Source of the DNA: Bordetella pseudohinzii
GTDB lineage: Bacteria; Pseudomonadota; Gammaproteobacteria; Burkholderiales; Burkholderiaceae_B
DNA: 64,000 nucleotides
Direction of reading: 5' to 3'
Assembly (NCBI RefSeq): GCF_000657795.2
Contig: NZ_JHEP02000006.1
Coordinates: 1 to 64,000 of the forward strand
In this document: in pieces, positions 39,499 through 49,850 of the stretch
Numbering within the stretch: position 1 is the first letter of the stretch
Layout of the letters: the number at the start of each line of letters is the position of its first letter
Notes under the pieces: model-generated
What the model was told of the DNA's origin: nothing
Databases searched by the model: none
What the model saw: only the letters and a program-made list of their open reading frames with translations
Translations under genes and position numbers: made by a program

Positions 39499-39906
39499 AT
39501 GCTGTATACCGTCCTCAAGCTGCTGCACGTGCTGGCGATCACGGTCTGGATCCTGGGGCTGCTCTGGCTGTCCTCCAGCACCGGGTTCTCGGCCGCCGCG
39601 CCGGCCGGCTTGCGCCGGCTGGCGCGCTGGAACCACAGGCTGGTGCTGCCGGCCATGGCGCTGACCTGGTGCTTCGGCCTGGCCATGGGGGGAATGGTGG
39701 GATGGTTTGGCCAGCTGTGGCTGGACGTCAAGATGGGCCTGGTGGCGCTGTTGACCCTGCTGCAGCTGTGGCAGACCCGCGTCTTGTCGCGCCTGATCGC
39801 CGATGCGGACTACCGCGCGCCGGGCTGGATGGGTTTGTCCGGCGCCGCGGTTTTCCTGCTGACGGCGCTGGCCGTCACCCTGGCCGTGGCCAAGCCCTTT
39901 TTCTGA
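39499..39906 (+). CDS. HemJ/CopD-like four-helix membrane protein
   Basis: A 135-residue protein with four hydrophobic helices. The start KLLHVLAITVWILGLLWL has the conserved His of the HemJ/CopD superfamily. GLAMGG..GWFGQLWLDVKMGLV resembles the GWL..K segment of HemJ, a heme-binding protoporphyrinogen oxidase. It may be a HemJ-like oxidase or a small CopD-type protein of unknown role; the choice cannot be made from sequence alone. It lies 18 bp after the Bug gene, and its stop is 4 bases from the convergent glpK end. Confidence 0.65.
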   Translation: MLYTVLKLLHVLAITVWILGLLWLSSSTGFSAAAPAGLRRLARWNHRLVLPAMALTWCFGLAMGGMVGWFGQLWLDVKMGLVALLTLLQLWQTRVLSRLIADADYRAPGWMGLSGAAVFLLTALAVTLAVAKPFF

Positions 39907-39909
39907 GGT

Positions 39910-41427
39910 TCAGGCCGCGGGCTGAGTCCAGTGCTTGGCCAGCTCGACGGCCTGGCGCCAGCGCTGCATGCGCGCCTGCCGCACATCGTCCGGCCAGCGC
40001 GGCTCGAAGCGGCGTTCGGCCTGCCATTGGCCGGCGAATTCTTCCTGGTTGCTCCAGATGCCGACCGCCAGGCCGGCCAGGCCGGCCGCGCCGAGCGCGG
40101 TGGATTCGGCCACCCGGGGGCGCACGACCGGCACGCCCAGCAGGTCGGCTTGCATCTGCATCAAGAGGTCATTGCGGGCGGCGCCGCCGTCGACGCGCAG
40201 CTCGGAGAGCGGGATGCCGCTGTCGGCATTCATGCAGGCCAGCAATTCGGCGCTTTGCAGGGCGATGGATTCCAGCGTGGCGCGGGCGATGTGGGCGCGG
40301 GTGGTGCCGCGGGTCAGGCCCACCAGCGTGCCCCGCGCATAGGGGTCCCAGTGCGGCGCGCCCAGGCCGGCGAAGGCCGGCACCATGAAGACGTCGTCGG
40401 TGTCGGCCACGCTGGCGGCCAGCGGTTCGATGTCCTCGGCATGCTGGATGATGCCCAGGCCGTCGCGCAGCCATTGCACGGCCGCGCCGGCCACGAAGAC
40501 GCCGCCTTCCAGCATATAGGTGGCGCGCCAGCCTTGCGGGGCGGGCAGGCCCCAGCCCACGGTGGACAGCAGGTGGTTGCGCGAGGCGACCGGCGACTCG
40601 CCCACATTCATGAGCATGAAGCAGCCCGTGCCATAGGTGTTCTTGGCCATGCCGGGCGTGAAGCAGGCCTGGCCGAAGGTGGCCGCCTGCTGGTCGCCCG
40701 CCACCCCGGCAATGGGAACCGGGCCGCCCAGCCATTCGGGCTGCGCATGGCCGATGACGGCGCTGCTGGGCGCGATCCGGGGCAGCACCGAGCGCGGGAT
40801 GTTCAACAGCGCCAGGATGTCGTCGTTCCAGTCCTGGGTGTGCAGGTCGAACAGCAGGGTGCGCGAGGCATTGCTGGGGTCGGTGCTGTGCACCGCGCCG
40901 CCGGTCAGTTGCCAGACCAGCCAGGTGTCGACCGTGCCGAAGGCCAGTTCGCCGCGCTCGGCGGCCTGGCGCGCGCCCGGGACATGCTCCAGCAGCCAGG
41001 CCAGCTTGGTGCCCGAAAAATAGGCGTCCACGACCAGCCCGGTGCGCGCCTGGAGCCAGTCGGCATGGCCGTCGCGGCGCAACTGTTCGCACAGCGGCGC
41101 GGTGCGGCGGTCCTGCCACACGATGGCGCGCGCCAGGGGGCGGCCGGTGGCGCGCTCCCAGAGCAGGGTGGTTTCGCGCTGGTTGGTGATGCCGATGGCG
41201 GCCAGGTCGGCCGCGCTCACGCCCGCGTTGCGCAAGGCCTCGCGCGCGACTTCGAGCTGGCTGGTCCAGATTTCGCCGGCGTCGTGCTCGACCCAGCCCG
41301 GCCGCGGATAGTATTGGCGGAACTCGCGCTGGCCCACGCCGCGCAGCCCGCCCTTGCGGTCGAACACGATGGCGCGGGAACTGGTCGTGCCCTGGTCGAG
41401 GGCGAGCACATAATCACTCGTCGTCAC
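39910..41427 (-). CDS. glpK: Glycerol kinase GlpK
   Basis: A 505-residue FGGY kinase that phosphorylates glycerol. It opens with [18 protein letters not shown] and has the family signatures GIANQR-type [14 protein letters not shown] and the phosphate-2 region ([12 protein letters not shown]). GTG 41427 is chosen because AAGGTG precedes it and GlpK proteins begin here. It overlaps the end of the upstream MFS gene by 14 bases, so both are probably one transcript. No glpF or glpD is nearby. Confidence 0.92.
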   Translation of the reverse strand: MTTSDYVLALDQGTTSSRAIVFDRKGGLRGVGQREFRQYYPRPGWVEHDAGEIWTSQLEVAREALRNAGVSAADLAAIGITNQRETTLLWERATGRPLARAIVWQDRRTAPLCEQLRRDGHADWLQARTGLVVDAYFSGTKLAWLLEHVPGARQAAERGELAFGTVDTWLVWQLTGGAVHSTDPSNASRTLLFDLHTQDWNDDILALLNIPRSVLPRIAPSSAVIGHAQPEWLGGPVPIAGVAGDQQAATFGQACFTPGMAKNTYGTGCFMLMNVGESPVASRNHLLSTVGWGLPAPQGWRATYMLEGGVFVAGAAVQWLRDGLGIIQHAEDIEPLAASVADTDDVFMVPAFAGLGAPHWDPYARGTLVGLTRGTTRAHIARATLESIALQSAELLACMNADSGIPLSELRVDGGAARNDLLMQMQADLLGVPVVRPRVAESTALGAAGLAGLAVGIWSNQEEFAGQWQAERRFEPRWPDDVRQARMQRWRQAVELAKHWTQPAA

Positions 41428-42871
41428 GTTGCACCTTGTTCCGGTTGAGTTGGGCCCCGGCGTCGGGCGCCAGGCGGCGGAAAGACAGCGTCGATAGCGC
41501 GCACAGCACGCCGATGGTGATGAAGGCGACGACGACATCGGACACGGCCAGGCGGTCGGCGCCGCGCGCCATCATGCTCAGGTTCAGGGTGATGGCCGCC
41601 ACGCCCACGCCCAGGCTGATGCCCAGCTGCTGGGCCATGGCGGCGAAGCTGCTGGCCCGGCTCATCTTCTCGGGCGGGATGTCGGCGTATGACAGGGTGT
41701 TGACCCCCGTGAACTGCAGCGAGCGGAAAAAGCCGCCGATCAGCAGGATCAGGATCATCAGCCAGACCGGGGTGTCCGGCGTGAAGAAGGCGCAGCACAT
41801 GATGAACAGGCCGGTCAGCACCGCATTGACCGTGAGCACGCGGCGGAAACCGAAGTGCTGCACGATGGGGGTGGCGACGAATTTCATCAGCAGGGCGCCG
41901 GCGGCGCTGGCGAAGGTGATCATGCCGGCCGAGAAGGGCGACAGGCCGAAGCCGACCTGCAGCATCATGGCCAGCAGGAAGGGCACGGCGCCCACGGCGA
42001 AGCGGCAGAGATTGCCGCCCAGGGTGGAAATGGCGAAGGTCGGGATGCGCAGCAGCGACAGGTCCAGGATGGGGTGCTCGATGCGCTTGGCGTGCCAGAC
42101 ATAGAGCAGGCCGCAGGCCAGGCCGCCCGCCAGCAGCAGGGCCAGCAGGGCGGGGCTGAGCAGGCCGTGGCCCAGGGCCTCGAAGCCGCTGACCAGGCCA
42201 GCCAGGCAGACCGCGCTCAGGATGAAGCCGACGGCGTCCAGGCGCGGCGCGTTCTCGATGCGGATTTCCTCGACGAAGTGCAGCACCAGGTAGATGCCGA
42301 TGATGCCGATGGGCACGTTGATCAGGAAGATCCAGTGCCAGGACATATAAGTGACCATGAAGCCGCCCAGCGGCGGCCCGATGACCGGGCCCAGCAAGGC
42401 CGGGATGGACAGGAAGGACATGGCCTTGAGCAGGTCCTGCTTGGGCACGGTCCGCAGCAGGATCACCCGGCCCACCGGCACCATCATGGCGCCGGCGATG
42501 CCCTGCACCACCCGGGCGATCACCAGCTGCGCCAGGTCCTGGGACAGGGCGCAGGCCACCGAGCTCAGGGCGAACAGGGCGATGGCGCCGACGAAGACGC
42601 GGCGCGCGCCGAAGCGGTCGGCGGCCCAGCCGCTGATGGGCACGAAGACGGCGACCGCCAGCAGATACGAGGTGATGGCGACATTGAGCCGCACCGGCGT
42701 GGAGCCCAGCGCGGCCGCCATGGCCGGCAGGGCCGTGGCCACGACGGTCGAGTCCAGCATCTGCATGAACAGGGCGCAGCCGACAATGAAGGGGATCATG
42801 CGCGCCGCTCGCGCGGCCTTGGGATCGGTCAGGGAAGACGAGGCGGCGGCTGAGGCGGGTTCGGCGGACAT
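41414..42871 (-). CDS. DHA2-family MFS multidrug efflux transporter (EmrB/QacA type)
   Basis: A 485-residue transporter with 14 predicted membrane helices. It carries the DHA2 motifs [16 protein letters not shown] (motif D1), [16 protein letters not shown] (motif A) and [17 protein letters not shown] (motif C region). It exports hydrophobic drugs by proton antiport. No EmrA-type adaptor is adjacent. The downstream overlap with glpK is unusual for an efflux gene. The divergent gene, about 115 bp away, is a DUF3460 protein. Confidence 0.9.
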   Translation of the reverse strand: MSAEPASAAASSSLTDPKAARAARMIPFIVGCALFMQMLDSTVVATALPAMAAALGSTPVRLNVAITSYLLAVAVFVPISGWAADRFGARRVFVGAIALFALSSVACALSQDLAQLVIARVVQGIAGAMMVPVGRVILLRTVPKQDLLKAMSFLSIPALLGPVIGPPLGGFMVTYMSWHWIFLINVPIGIIGIYLVLHFVEEIRIENAPRLDAVGFILSAVCLAGLVSGFEALGHGLLSPALLALLLAGGLACGLLYVWHAKRIEHPILDLSLLRIPTFAISTLGGNLCRFAVGAVPFLLAMMLQVGFGLSPFSAGMITFASAAGALLMKFVATPIVQHFGFRRVLTVNAVLTGLFIMCCAFFTPDTPVWLMILILLIGGFFRSLQFTGVNTLSYADIPPEKMSRASSFAAMAQQLGISLGVGVAAITLNLSMMARGADRLAVSDVVVAFITIGVLCALSTLSFRRLAPDAGAQLNRNKVQRDDE

Positions 42872-42987
42872 GGGCGGCGGGGGCGGGGGCGGGTGTGCCG
42901 ATCGATTGTAACGCCGCCGGAGGCGGCGCCCCGGCCGGGCTACAGTACACTATGTGCCATCCCGTAAACCTTTTTGCTAGCTTCGCC

Positions 42988-43176
42988 ATGGCCAAGAATT
43001 ACGAATCCGAGATCACCCTGTTCCTGAAGGACTACAAGGCCAAGCACCCCGGCACCGAAGAGCGCCAGCGCGAAGGCCGCGCCCGTCTTTGGGACAAGCC
43101 GCAGGACACCGAACTGCTGGAAGGATTCCGCTCGGCCCGCGTGCCCCAGAAGCCCTACGTCTACCAGGCCGACTGA
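42988..43176 (+). CDS. DUF3460 family small protein
   Basis: A 62-residue hydrophilic protein (MAKNYESEITLFLKDYKAKH start, KPYVYQAD end) with the charge pattern of the DUF3460 family found in betaproteobacteria beside scpA. Function unknown. It is followed by scpA after 22 bp and probably shares its transcript; the promoter would lie in the 115-bp divergent region. Confidence 0.82.
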   Translation: MAKNYESEITLFLKDYKAKHPGTEERQREGRARLWDKPQDTELLEGFRSARVPQKPYVYQAD

Positions 43177-43198
43177 GCCTGGATCGCGGCGGGCGCGA

Positions 43199-44086
43199 AT
43201 GTCACAGAACACGATGATCCCGGGCGACGACATCCAGGCGCTGGTGCAGCCGCCGGTCGACAGCACGCCCGACACCGTCGACAGCGTGGCTTTCGCCCGT
43301 CTCTACGGCGAGCCGCTGTTCCAGCTGCCCACGGACCTCTATATCCCGCCCGACGCGCTGGAGGTCTTTCTGGAGGCCTTCGAGGGCCCGCTGGACCTCC
43401 TGCTCTACCTGATCCGCAAGCAGAACTTCAATGTGCTGGACATCCCCATGGCGGATGTCACGCGCCAGTATCTCTCCTATGTGGAGCAGATCCGCACGCA
43501 CAACCTGGAGCTGGCCGCCGAGTATCTGCTCATGGCGGCCATGCTGATCGAGATCAAGTCGCGCATGCTCTTGCCCGTCAAGAAGAGCGACACCGGCGAA
43601 GAGCCCGAGGATCCGCGCGCCGAGCTGGTGCGCCGCCTGCTCGAGTACGAACAGATGAAGCTGGCCGCGCAGCGCCTGGATGCCCTGCCCCAGCTGGGCC
43701 GCGATTTCCAGCGCGCCCAGGGCGTGGCCGAGATCAGCGTCGAGCGCATGATGCCCGAGGTCAGCCTCGAGGACCTGCGCAGCGCCTGGGCCGACATCAT
43801 CAAGCGCGCGCGCCTGAACCAGCACCATCACATCACCCGCGAACAGCTGTCCGTGCGCGACCACATGACCCACATCCTGCGGCGCCTGAACGATGTGCGC
43901 TTCATGGAGTTCACCGATCTCTTCCTGGAGCGCATCACCGAAGGCGCGCCCGTGGCGGTGGTGGTGGTGCATTTCATTGCCATGCTGGAGCTCGCGCGCG
44001 AGTCCTTGCTGGATATCACCCAGGCCGAGCCCTATGCGCCGATCTACGTGCGCCTGGCTTACACCAGCGTGACGGCCGCGGCCTAG
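43199..44086 (+). CDS. scpA: Segregation and condensation protein A
   Basis: A 295-residue kleisin of the SMC-ScpAB condensin. The typical core EAFEGPLDLLLYLIRKQNFNVLDIP is followed by ITRQYLSYVE-type and MAAMLIEIKSRMLLP motifs, with a winged-helix-like C-terminus. It compacts and segregates the chromosome. Its partner scpB is not adjacent here. panC follows after 15 bp. Confidence 0.93.
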   Translation: MSQNTMIPGDDIQALVQPPVDSTPDTVDSVAFARLYGEPLFQLPTDLYIPPDALEVFLEAFEGPLDLLLYLIRKQNFNVLDIPMADVTRQYLSYVEQIRTHNLELAAEYLLMAAMLIEIKSRMLLPVKKSDTGEEPEDPRAELVRRLLEYEQMKLAAQRLDALPQLGRDFQRAQGVAEISVERMMPEVSLEDLRSAWADIIKRARLNQHHHITREQLSVRDHMTHILRRLNDVRFMEFTDLFLERITEGAPVAVVVVHFIAMLELARESLLDITQAEPYAPIYVRLAYTSVTAAA

Positions 44087-44944
<858 letters not shown>

Positions 44945-45043
44945 AGACTGTCGCAAAACCGCTCCGGCCTCGGAAGAATCAGATGGCCGGGGCGCATCCC
45001 GGATGACAGACTGCGCTGCAACACAGGATTGCAGGCGGTTTTC

Positions 45044-45376
45044 ATGTGCGCTGATGTTTCTTTGGGTTCCGCGCTTACGCCGCGTGAGCGCCAAGTCCTG
45101 GCCTATCTGGCGCGCGGCCGGGCCAACAAAGTCATTGCGATCGAACTGGGCATCTCCATGCGCACCGTGGAAGCGCACCGGGCGCGGATTTTCCGCAAGC
45201 TCGGGGTGCGCAATGCGCTGGAGCTGGTCTGCCGGCTATGCCCGTACCGGCCGGCGCTGGCCGAGCCGGCGCCGGCCTGCCTGGGCGGGGGGCTTATTGC
45301 CCGCAGCGCGGCGCCGGCTGCTTGTCCAGTTCGGACACCGGGTCGAGATCCGGCTGGCGGGTCAGGGTGTAGTTGA
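45044..45376 (+). CDS. Stand-alone LuxR/FixJ-type helix-turn-helix protein
   Basis: A small protein of about 110 residues holding one LuxR-type HTH: LTPRERQVLAYLARGRANKVIA, then SMRTVEAHRARIFRKLGVRNA. There is no receiver or ligand domain in front. The start is uncertain (ATG 45044 or TTG 45029). After the HTH the remaining ~45 residues are Pro/Ala/Gly-rich and run 83 bases into the end of the convergent lipoprotein gene, so the true end may be functionally irrelevant. It may be a remnant of a response regulator or a genuine small regulator. Confidence 0.65.
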   Translation: MCADVSLGSALTPRERQVLAYLARGRANKVIAIELGISMRTVEAHRARIFRKLGVRNALELVCRLCPYRPALAEPAPACLGGGLIARSAAPAACPVRTPGRDPAGGSGCS

Positions 45377-46034
45377 GATTGGGCGTCTTGCCGTTGACCG
45401 AGCGCACGCGCAGGGTGTTGTTCACCGGCACCGAGAAATCCGCCCGCACGTTGCCGCCGCGGTCCATCAGCAGCACGCGCGGCGGGCGTTCTTGCAGCGC
45501 ATCCCAGCAGCCTTGCTCGAACAGGGGTTTGCCGGCGTTGGGATGGCCCTCGAGATAGGCGATGCGGGCGCGCCACTGGCCGGTGGGCGCCAGAGTGAGC
45601 GTCACGCGCTGCGCTTCGCAGTTCAGTTCGGCGTTCAGGCAGGGCAGGGTGCCCTGGTAGGTCTGGGCCTGGGGCACCAGCGCGCGCGCCGCCGTCGAGG
45701 CCGCGGGGGCGGGGGCCTCGCCGGCGCCGCTGTTGCTGTCGTTGTCCGGGGCCGCCACGCCTTCTTCGTTGCTGGCCGTGGCCTGCTGCACATTCTGCTG
45801 GCGGCCGGGCTGGCGCGGCTTGAGTTCGATCTGCAGCTGCGAGGGCGCATGCACCACGCTGCGGTAGCCCGCGCCCTGGGCCTGGGACTGCGCATCGGTG
45901 ACCGTGCTCTCGGCCGGCGGGTTGTAATAGCCATCGCTGCGCTGCTGCGCGCAGCCTGCCATGAGTGCCGCGGCCAACAGGGCACCGGCCAGGGGGAGAG
46001 GGCGGATTCGGGGAGCGAATGTGAGGGCGGCCAT
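45294..46034 (-). CDS. NlpE-like lipoprotein
   Basis: A 246-residue lipoprotein with signal peptide and lipobox LMAGC (Cys ~28). A low-complexity Gln/Ala/Ser/Pro linker follows, and the C-terminal domain contains TYQGTLPC...LTLAPTGQWRARIAYLEG, similar to the N-terminal beta-barrel of NlpE copper/envelope-stress lipoproteins. NlpE's CxxC is not preserved; cysteines occur in LPCLNAELNC. Probable outer-membrane lipoprotein; the role in stress sensing is only suggested. Its 3' end overlaps the LuxR-type gene. Confidence 0.7.
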   Translation of the reverse strand: MAALTFAPRIRPLPLAGALLAAALMAGCAQQRSDGYYNPPAESTVTDAQSQAQGAGYRSVVHAPSQLQIELKPRQPGRQQNVQQATASNEEGVAAPDNDSNSGAGEAPAPAASTAARALVPQAQTYQGTLPCLNAELNCEAQRVTLTLAPTGQWRARIAYLEGHPNAGKPLFEQGCWDALQERPPRVLLMDRGGNVRADFSVPVNNTLRVRSVNGKTPNLNYTLTRQPDLDPVSELDKQPAPRCGQ

Positions 46035-46229
46035 GGCAGCGTGTCCGGAATTTGTTGGTCTGTCCTGATTTTACGCACGATTGCAGTGATTCGATACGTC
46101 GGCGCCCGGCGGCGAGTGGCTTTGACAACGCTTTGTGCCCATAAACGGCGTCTCCAACGTTGTTCCGTCCGATACACTGCGACAGTGCAAGCGTCTCCCT
46201 TCAACGGCTCGTTTCACAAGGCAGCGCGC

Positions 46230-46979
46230 ATGTCTCTCTCCGTGGTCTACCTTTTGGCTGCGCTAGCGGGGCTGGCGCTGGGCGGCTGGGTGACGGTGCT
46301 CAGCCACTATCTGCCCGCCCATCTGCGGCGCGCATGGCGCGGCCGGCCGGCGCGCGCCGCCTTGCCGCCGCAGGCGCGCCAGCGCGCCTGGCCATGGATA
46401 GGCTGGTATCTTGCCTCGCGCGGCGGCGCGGGGCGCCGCGGCCCGGCCTGGCGCGCGCCCTGGCCTGAGCTGCTGCTGGCGGCGCTGTTCATGGCCTGCG
46501 TCTGGCGTTTCGGCGCCAGCTGGCTGGCGGTGTGCGCGATGGTCTATTGCCTGGCGCTGGTGCTGATGGCCTGGGTGGATCGCCGCAGTTGCATCCTGCC
46601 CGACATCCTCACCTTGCCCTTTCTGTGGGCCGGCCTGCTGGTGAACCTGGACGGGGCTTTGACGCCTTTGCCGCAAGCGGTGCTGGGGGCGGTGTTCGGT
46701 TATGGTGTGCTCTGGGTCTTCTATCATGGCTTCAAGCGCTGCACCGGGCTGGAAGGCATGGGCTATGGCGACTTCAAGCTGACCGCCGCGCTGGGCGCCT
46801 GGCTGGGCGTGGGCGTGCTGGCGCCGCTCTTGCTGCTGGCCGCGTTGGCCGGCGTGGTGGCGGGGCTGGCGGCGCGGCTGCGCGGCGGGCCGGACCGGCC
46901 GCGGCCGTTCGCGCCTTTTCTCGCGATGGCCGGCGTGGCGGCGCTGCTGTGGCCGCCGAATTGGGGTGGTCTGTTCTGA
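46230..46979 (+). CDS. pilD: Type IV prepilin peptidase PilD-like, shortened cytoplasmic loop
   Basis: A 249-residue aspartyl membrane protease. The two active-site Asp are in [12 protein letters not shown] and [18 protein letters not shown], with six or more hydrophobic segments. In PilD these cleave and N-methylate type IV prepilins. The first cytoplasmic loop lacks the four zinc-binding cysteines usual after the first helix, reading instead Arg/Ala/Gly-rich. Upstream there is no pilB or pilC, but downstream coaE and zapD follow as in the classical pilBCD-coaE-zapD order. ATG 46230 is chosen; a much longer frame upstream is spurious. Confidence 0.82.
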   Translation: MSLSVVYLLAALAGLALGGWVTVLSHYLPAHLRRAWRGRPARAALPPQARQRAWPWIGWYLASRGGAGRRGPAWRAPWPELLLAALFMACVWRFGASWLAVCAMVYCLALVLMAWVDRRSCILPDILTLPFLWAGLLVNLDGALTPLPQAVLGAVFGYGVLWVFYHGFKRCTGLEGMGYGDFKLTAALGAWLGVGVLAPLLLLAALAGVVAGLAARLRGGPDRPRPFAPFLAMAGVAALLWPPNWGGLF

Positions 46980-46990
46980 ACGGAAAAGAG

Positions 46991-47632
46991 ATGCTGAAGA
47001 TTGGTTTGACCGGCGGCATAGGCTCGGGCAAGACCCGCGTGGCCGATATGCTGGGGCAATGGGGGGCCTGCGTCATCGACACGGACGCCATCGCCCACGC
47101 CCTCACGCAGCCGGGCGGGCTGGCCATGCCCGCCATCATCGAGGCCTTTGGCGCGCCGGCCGCGCGCGCCGATGGCGCCATGGACCGCGATTGGATGCGC
47201 GCCCTGGTGTTTCGCGAGCCCGAGGCGCGGGCGCGGCTGGAGGCCATCCTGCATCCGCTGATCGGCCGGCAGACGCGCGCCGCGGCCGATCGCGCCCAGG
47301 GCAGCTATGTGGTTTTCGTCGTGCCGCTGCTGGTGGAGTCGGGACGCTGGCGCCAGCAAGTCGACCGCATATGCGTGGTCGATTGCGATCCCGAGACCCA
47401 GATCGCCCGGGTCCAGGCCCGCAGCGGGCTGACGGAGTCCGACATCCGGCGTATCATGGCGGCACAGGCCGCGCGAACAACCCGGCTGGAGGCCGCCGAT
47501 GATGTCATCGTCAACGACGGCGCCACCACGCCAGAGGCCTTGCTTGCGCGGACAAGAAGTCTGCACGAACGCTATCTTGCATTGGCGTATGCGCAGGACC
47601 GGCCCGGAAATCCCGCGGCCGGCAATCCTTGA
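46991..47632 (+). CDS. coaE: Dephospho-CoA kinase CoaE
   Basis: A 213-residue P-loop kinase performing the last step of coenzyme A synthesis. The N-terminal [20 protein letters not shown] holds the Walker A motif, followed by [12 protein letters not shown] and the lid region [16 protein letters not shown]. It lies 11 bp after pilD and before zapD. Confidence 0.95.
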   Translation: MLKIGLTGGIGSGKTRVADMLGQWGACVIDTDAIAHALTQPGGLAMPAIIEAFGAPAARADGAMDRDWMRALVFREPEARARLEAILHPLIGRQTRAAADRAQGSYVVFVVPLLVESGRWRQQVDRICVVDCDPETQIARVQARSGLTESDIRRIMAAQAARTTRLEAADDVIVNDGATTPEALLARTRSLHERYLALAYAQDRPGNPAAGNP

Positions 47633-47677
47633 CCAACCTCGGCCTCGCGGCCGATACAAGACGGGCCTGTAGCCAGC

Positions 47678-48430
47678 GTGATTCTGTACGAATACCCCTT
47701 CAATGAACGCATCCGGGCCTATCTGCGGCTGGAGTATCTCTTCGACCGCCTGGCCTTTTTCGCGCGCGAGGGCGATGCCCGCCAGCACCAGGTCGCCGTC
47801 ACTTCGCTGTTCGACATCCTGGACGCCTGCGAACGCACGGACATGAAGGGGGCGGTGCTGCAGGACCTGGAGCGCCAGCGCATGACCTTGAACGGTCTGC
47901 GCGACCATCCCAGCGTCGATCCCGACGCCCTGGACGCCATGCTGGGCGAGCTTGAGCGGGTGTTCGCCGCCCTGTCGGTGGTCGGCAAGACCGGGCAGGG
48001 CCTGCGCGAAAACGAATGGCTGGGCAGCCTGCGCGGCCGGCTGGCCGTGCCGGGCGGCGCCACCCAGGTCGACATGCCTTCCTACTATGCCTGGCAGAAC
48101 AAGCCCGAGGCCGTGCGCGTGGCGGACCTGCAAAACTGGATGCAGCCCTTCCAGCCGCTGCAAGAAGGCCTGAGCCTGGCCTTGCGCCTGCTGCGCGAGG
48201 CCGGCCGGCGCAATGACGCCTTGGCCGAGCAGGGCGCCTACCAGCAGATGCTGGGCGGCAAGACCTTCCAGCTGTTGCGCGTCTGGGTGGATCCCGAGAC
48301 GGGCTGCTTTCCGGAAATCAGCGCCAACAAATACATGGTCTGGATACGTTTTTCCACCCAGGATGGCGATCTCAAGCCCCAGCAAGTGGGGCGGGACATC
48401 GGCTTCAAGATGTCTTTGTGCGCTTCCTGA
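47678..48430 (+). CDS. zapD: Cell division protein ZapD
   Basis: A 250-residue FtsZ-bundling protein (formerly YacF) with the family start ILYEYPFNERIRAYLRLEYLF and an end motif FEISANKYMVWIRF-like stretch (FPEISANKYMVWIRFS). GTG 47678 is the start. In many proteobacteria yacG follows, but none is visible in the 175 bp downstream. Confidence 0.93.
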   Translation: MILYEYPFNERIRAYLRLEYLFDRLAFFAREGDARQHQVAVTSLFDILDACERTDMKGAVLQDLERQRMTLNGLRDHPSVDPDALDAMLGELERVFAALSVVGKTGQGLRENEWLGSLRGRLAVPGGATQVDMPSYYAWQNKPEAVRVADLQNWMQPFQPLQEGLSLALRLLREAGRRNDALAEQGAYQQMLGGKTFQLLRVWVDPETGCFPEISANKYMVWIRFSTQDGDLKPQQVGRDIGFKMSLCAS

Positions 48431-48605
48431 GCGCCGGGCCGATTTCGTCTTCTGCCGCCATATAACGGGGACGTATTATTTCTCCCCGGGGGAAGATGTT
48501 GCGCGGGATTTCAGAGAGGCGTCAGAACCCTGACGTTAGGCGCGGGTCTGAGGGAGAATAGCCGCTCCCGTCCCTTCTTTATCTCTCGCATCCTGGGCCC
48601 GTCCT

Positions 48606-49844
48606 ATGCAAGCATCCTCCCCCACCGCCTCGCGCCGCCGCCGTTGGATCGGCATCGCGCTTGTCGTCGTCGTTCTGGCCGCGGTGGCCTGGGTCGTGCT
48701 CAAGCCGGGCAAGCCGGGCGGCCGCCTGGGGCGCGGCGGGCCGGGCGGGCCGGCGGCGCTGATGAACATGGCCATACCTGTCAAGGTGGCCGAGGCGCGC
48801 GCCCAGGATATCGAGATCGTGCTGCGCGCCCTGGGGACGGTCACCGCCTACAACACGGTCACGGTGCGGCCCCAGGTCAGCGGCGAGCTGGTGCGGGTCG
48901 CTTTCACCGAAGGCCAGATGGTCAAGGCCGGCGATCTGCTGGCCCAGGTCGATCCGCGCCCCTTCGAGGTGGCCCTGGCCCAGGCCCAGGGCCAGCAGCA
49001 GCAGAACCTGGCCCAGCTGGAGAATGCCCGGCGCGACCTGCAGCGCTACCAGACGCTGTTCAAGCAGGATTCCATCGCCCGGCAGCAGCTCGATACCCAG
49101 GCGGCGCTGGTGCGCCAGTACGAGGGCTCGGTCAAGAGCGACCAGGCCGCCGTCGACAGCGCCAAACTGAACCTCACCTATGCGCGCATCACCGCGCCCA
49201 TCAGCGGCAGGCTGGGCCTGCGCCAGGTGGACCAGGGCAACCTGGTGTCCAGCAGCGATGCCAACGGCCTGGTCGTCATCACCCAGACCCAGCCCATCTC
49301 GGTGATGTTCACGCTGCCGGAGACGCAGCTGCAGCAGGTGCTGGAGCAGGTCCGCGCCGGCAAGACGCTGACGGTCGAGGCCTATGACCGCGCCGATACG
49401 CAGCGCATTGCCTCGGGGGTGCTGGAGACCATCGACAACCAGATCGATGTGTCCACGGGCACGGTCAAGCTCAAGGCGCGTTTCGATAACGCCGACCAGC
49501 GCCTGTTTCCGAATCAGTTCGTCAACGTGCATCTGCTGGTCGAGACCCGCGGCGGCGTGACCGCCATCCCGACGGCCGCCGTGCAGCAGGGATCGGTGGG
49601 CGCCTTCGTGTTCCAGGTCCAGGCCGACGACACCGTGGCGGTCAAGCCGCTGAAGCTGGGCGCGGTCAATGCCGGCTGGGTGGCGGTCAACGAGGGCCTG
49701 GCGCCGGGCGACCGCGTCGTCACCGAAGGCACCGACCGCCTGCGCGCCGGCTCCAAGGTCCAGGTGACGGCGCCAGGCGCGCCAGCCGCGCCGGCCGTCC
49801 AGCCCGCGGCCGCGTCCGGCGGCCGCCGGCATGCCGCCAGGTAA
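48606..49844 (+). CDS. mdtA: RND efflux periplasmic adaptor MdtA
   Basis: A 412-residue membrane-fusion protein. It has a single N-terminal anchor (IGIALVVVVLAAVAWVVL), a biotinyl-lipoyl-like domain split by a coiled-coil hairpin (QQQQNLAQLENARRDLQRYQ), then a beta barrel (APISGRLGLRQVDQGNLVS). It bridges the inner-membrane pumps downstream to the outer-membrane factor at the end of the operon. The upstream 175 bp contain a short GC hairpin (CGTCAG/CTGACG) and probably the promoter. Confidence 0.92.
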   Translation: MQASSPTASRRRRWIGIALVVVVLAAVAWVVLKPGKPGGRLGRGGPGGPAALMNMAIPVKVAEARAQDIEIVLRALGTVTAYNTVTVRPQVSGELVRVAFTEGQMVKAGDLLAQVDPRPFEVALAQAQGQQQQNLAQLENARRDLQRYQTLFKQDSIARQQLDTQAALVRQYEGSVKSDQAAVDSAKLNLTYARITAPISGRLGLRQVDQGNLVSSSDANGLVVITQTQPISVMFTLPETQLQQVLEQVRAGKTLTVEAYDRADTQRIASGVLETIDNQIDVSTGTVKLKARFDNADQRLFPNQFVNVHLLVETRGGVTAIPTAAVQQGSVGAFVFQVQADDTVAVKPLKLGAVNAGWVAVNEGLAPGDRVVTEGTDRLRAGSKVQVTAPGAPAAPAVQPAAASGGRRHAAR

Positions 49845-49850
49845 GCGGCC

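Noticed and set aside
45003-46979. A 658-codon frame that appears to join regulator, lipoprotein and PilD regions
   Set aside because: Only the last 249 codons match PilD. The first part lies antisense to the lipoprotein gene, so this is an accidental open frame.
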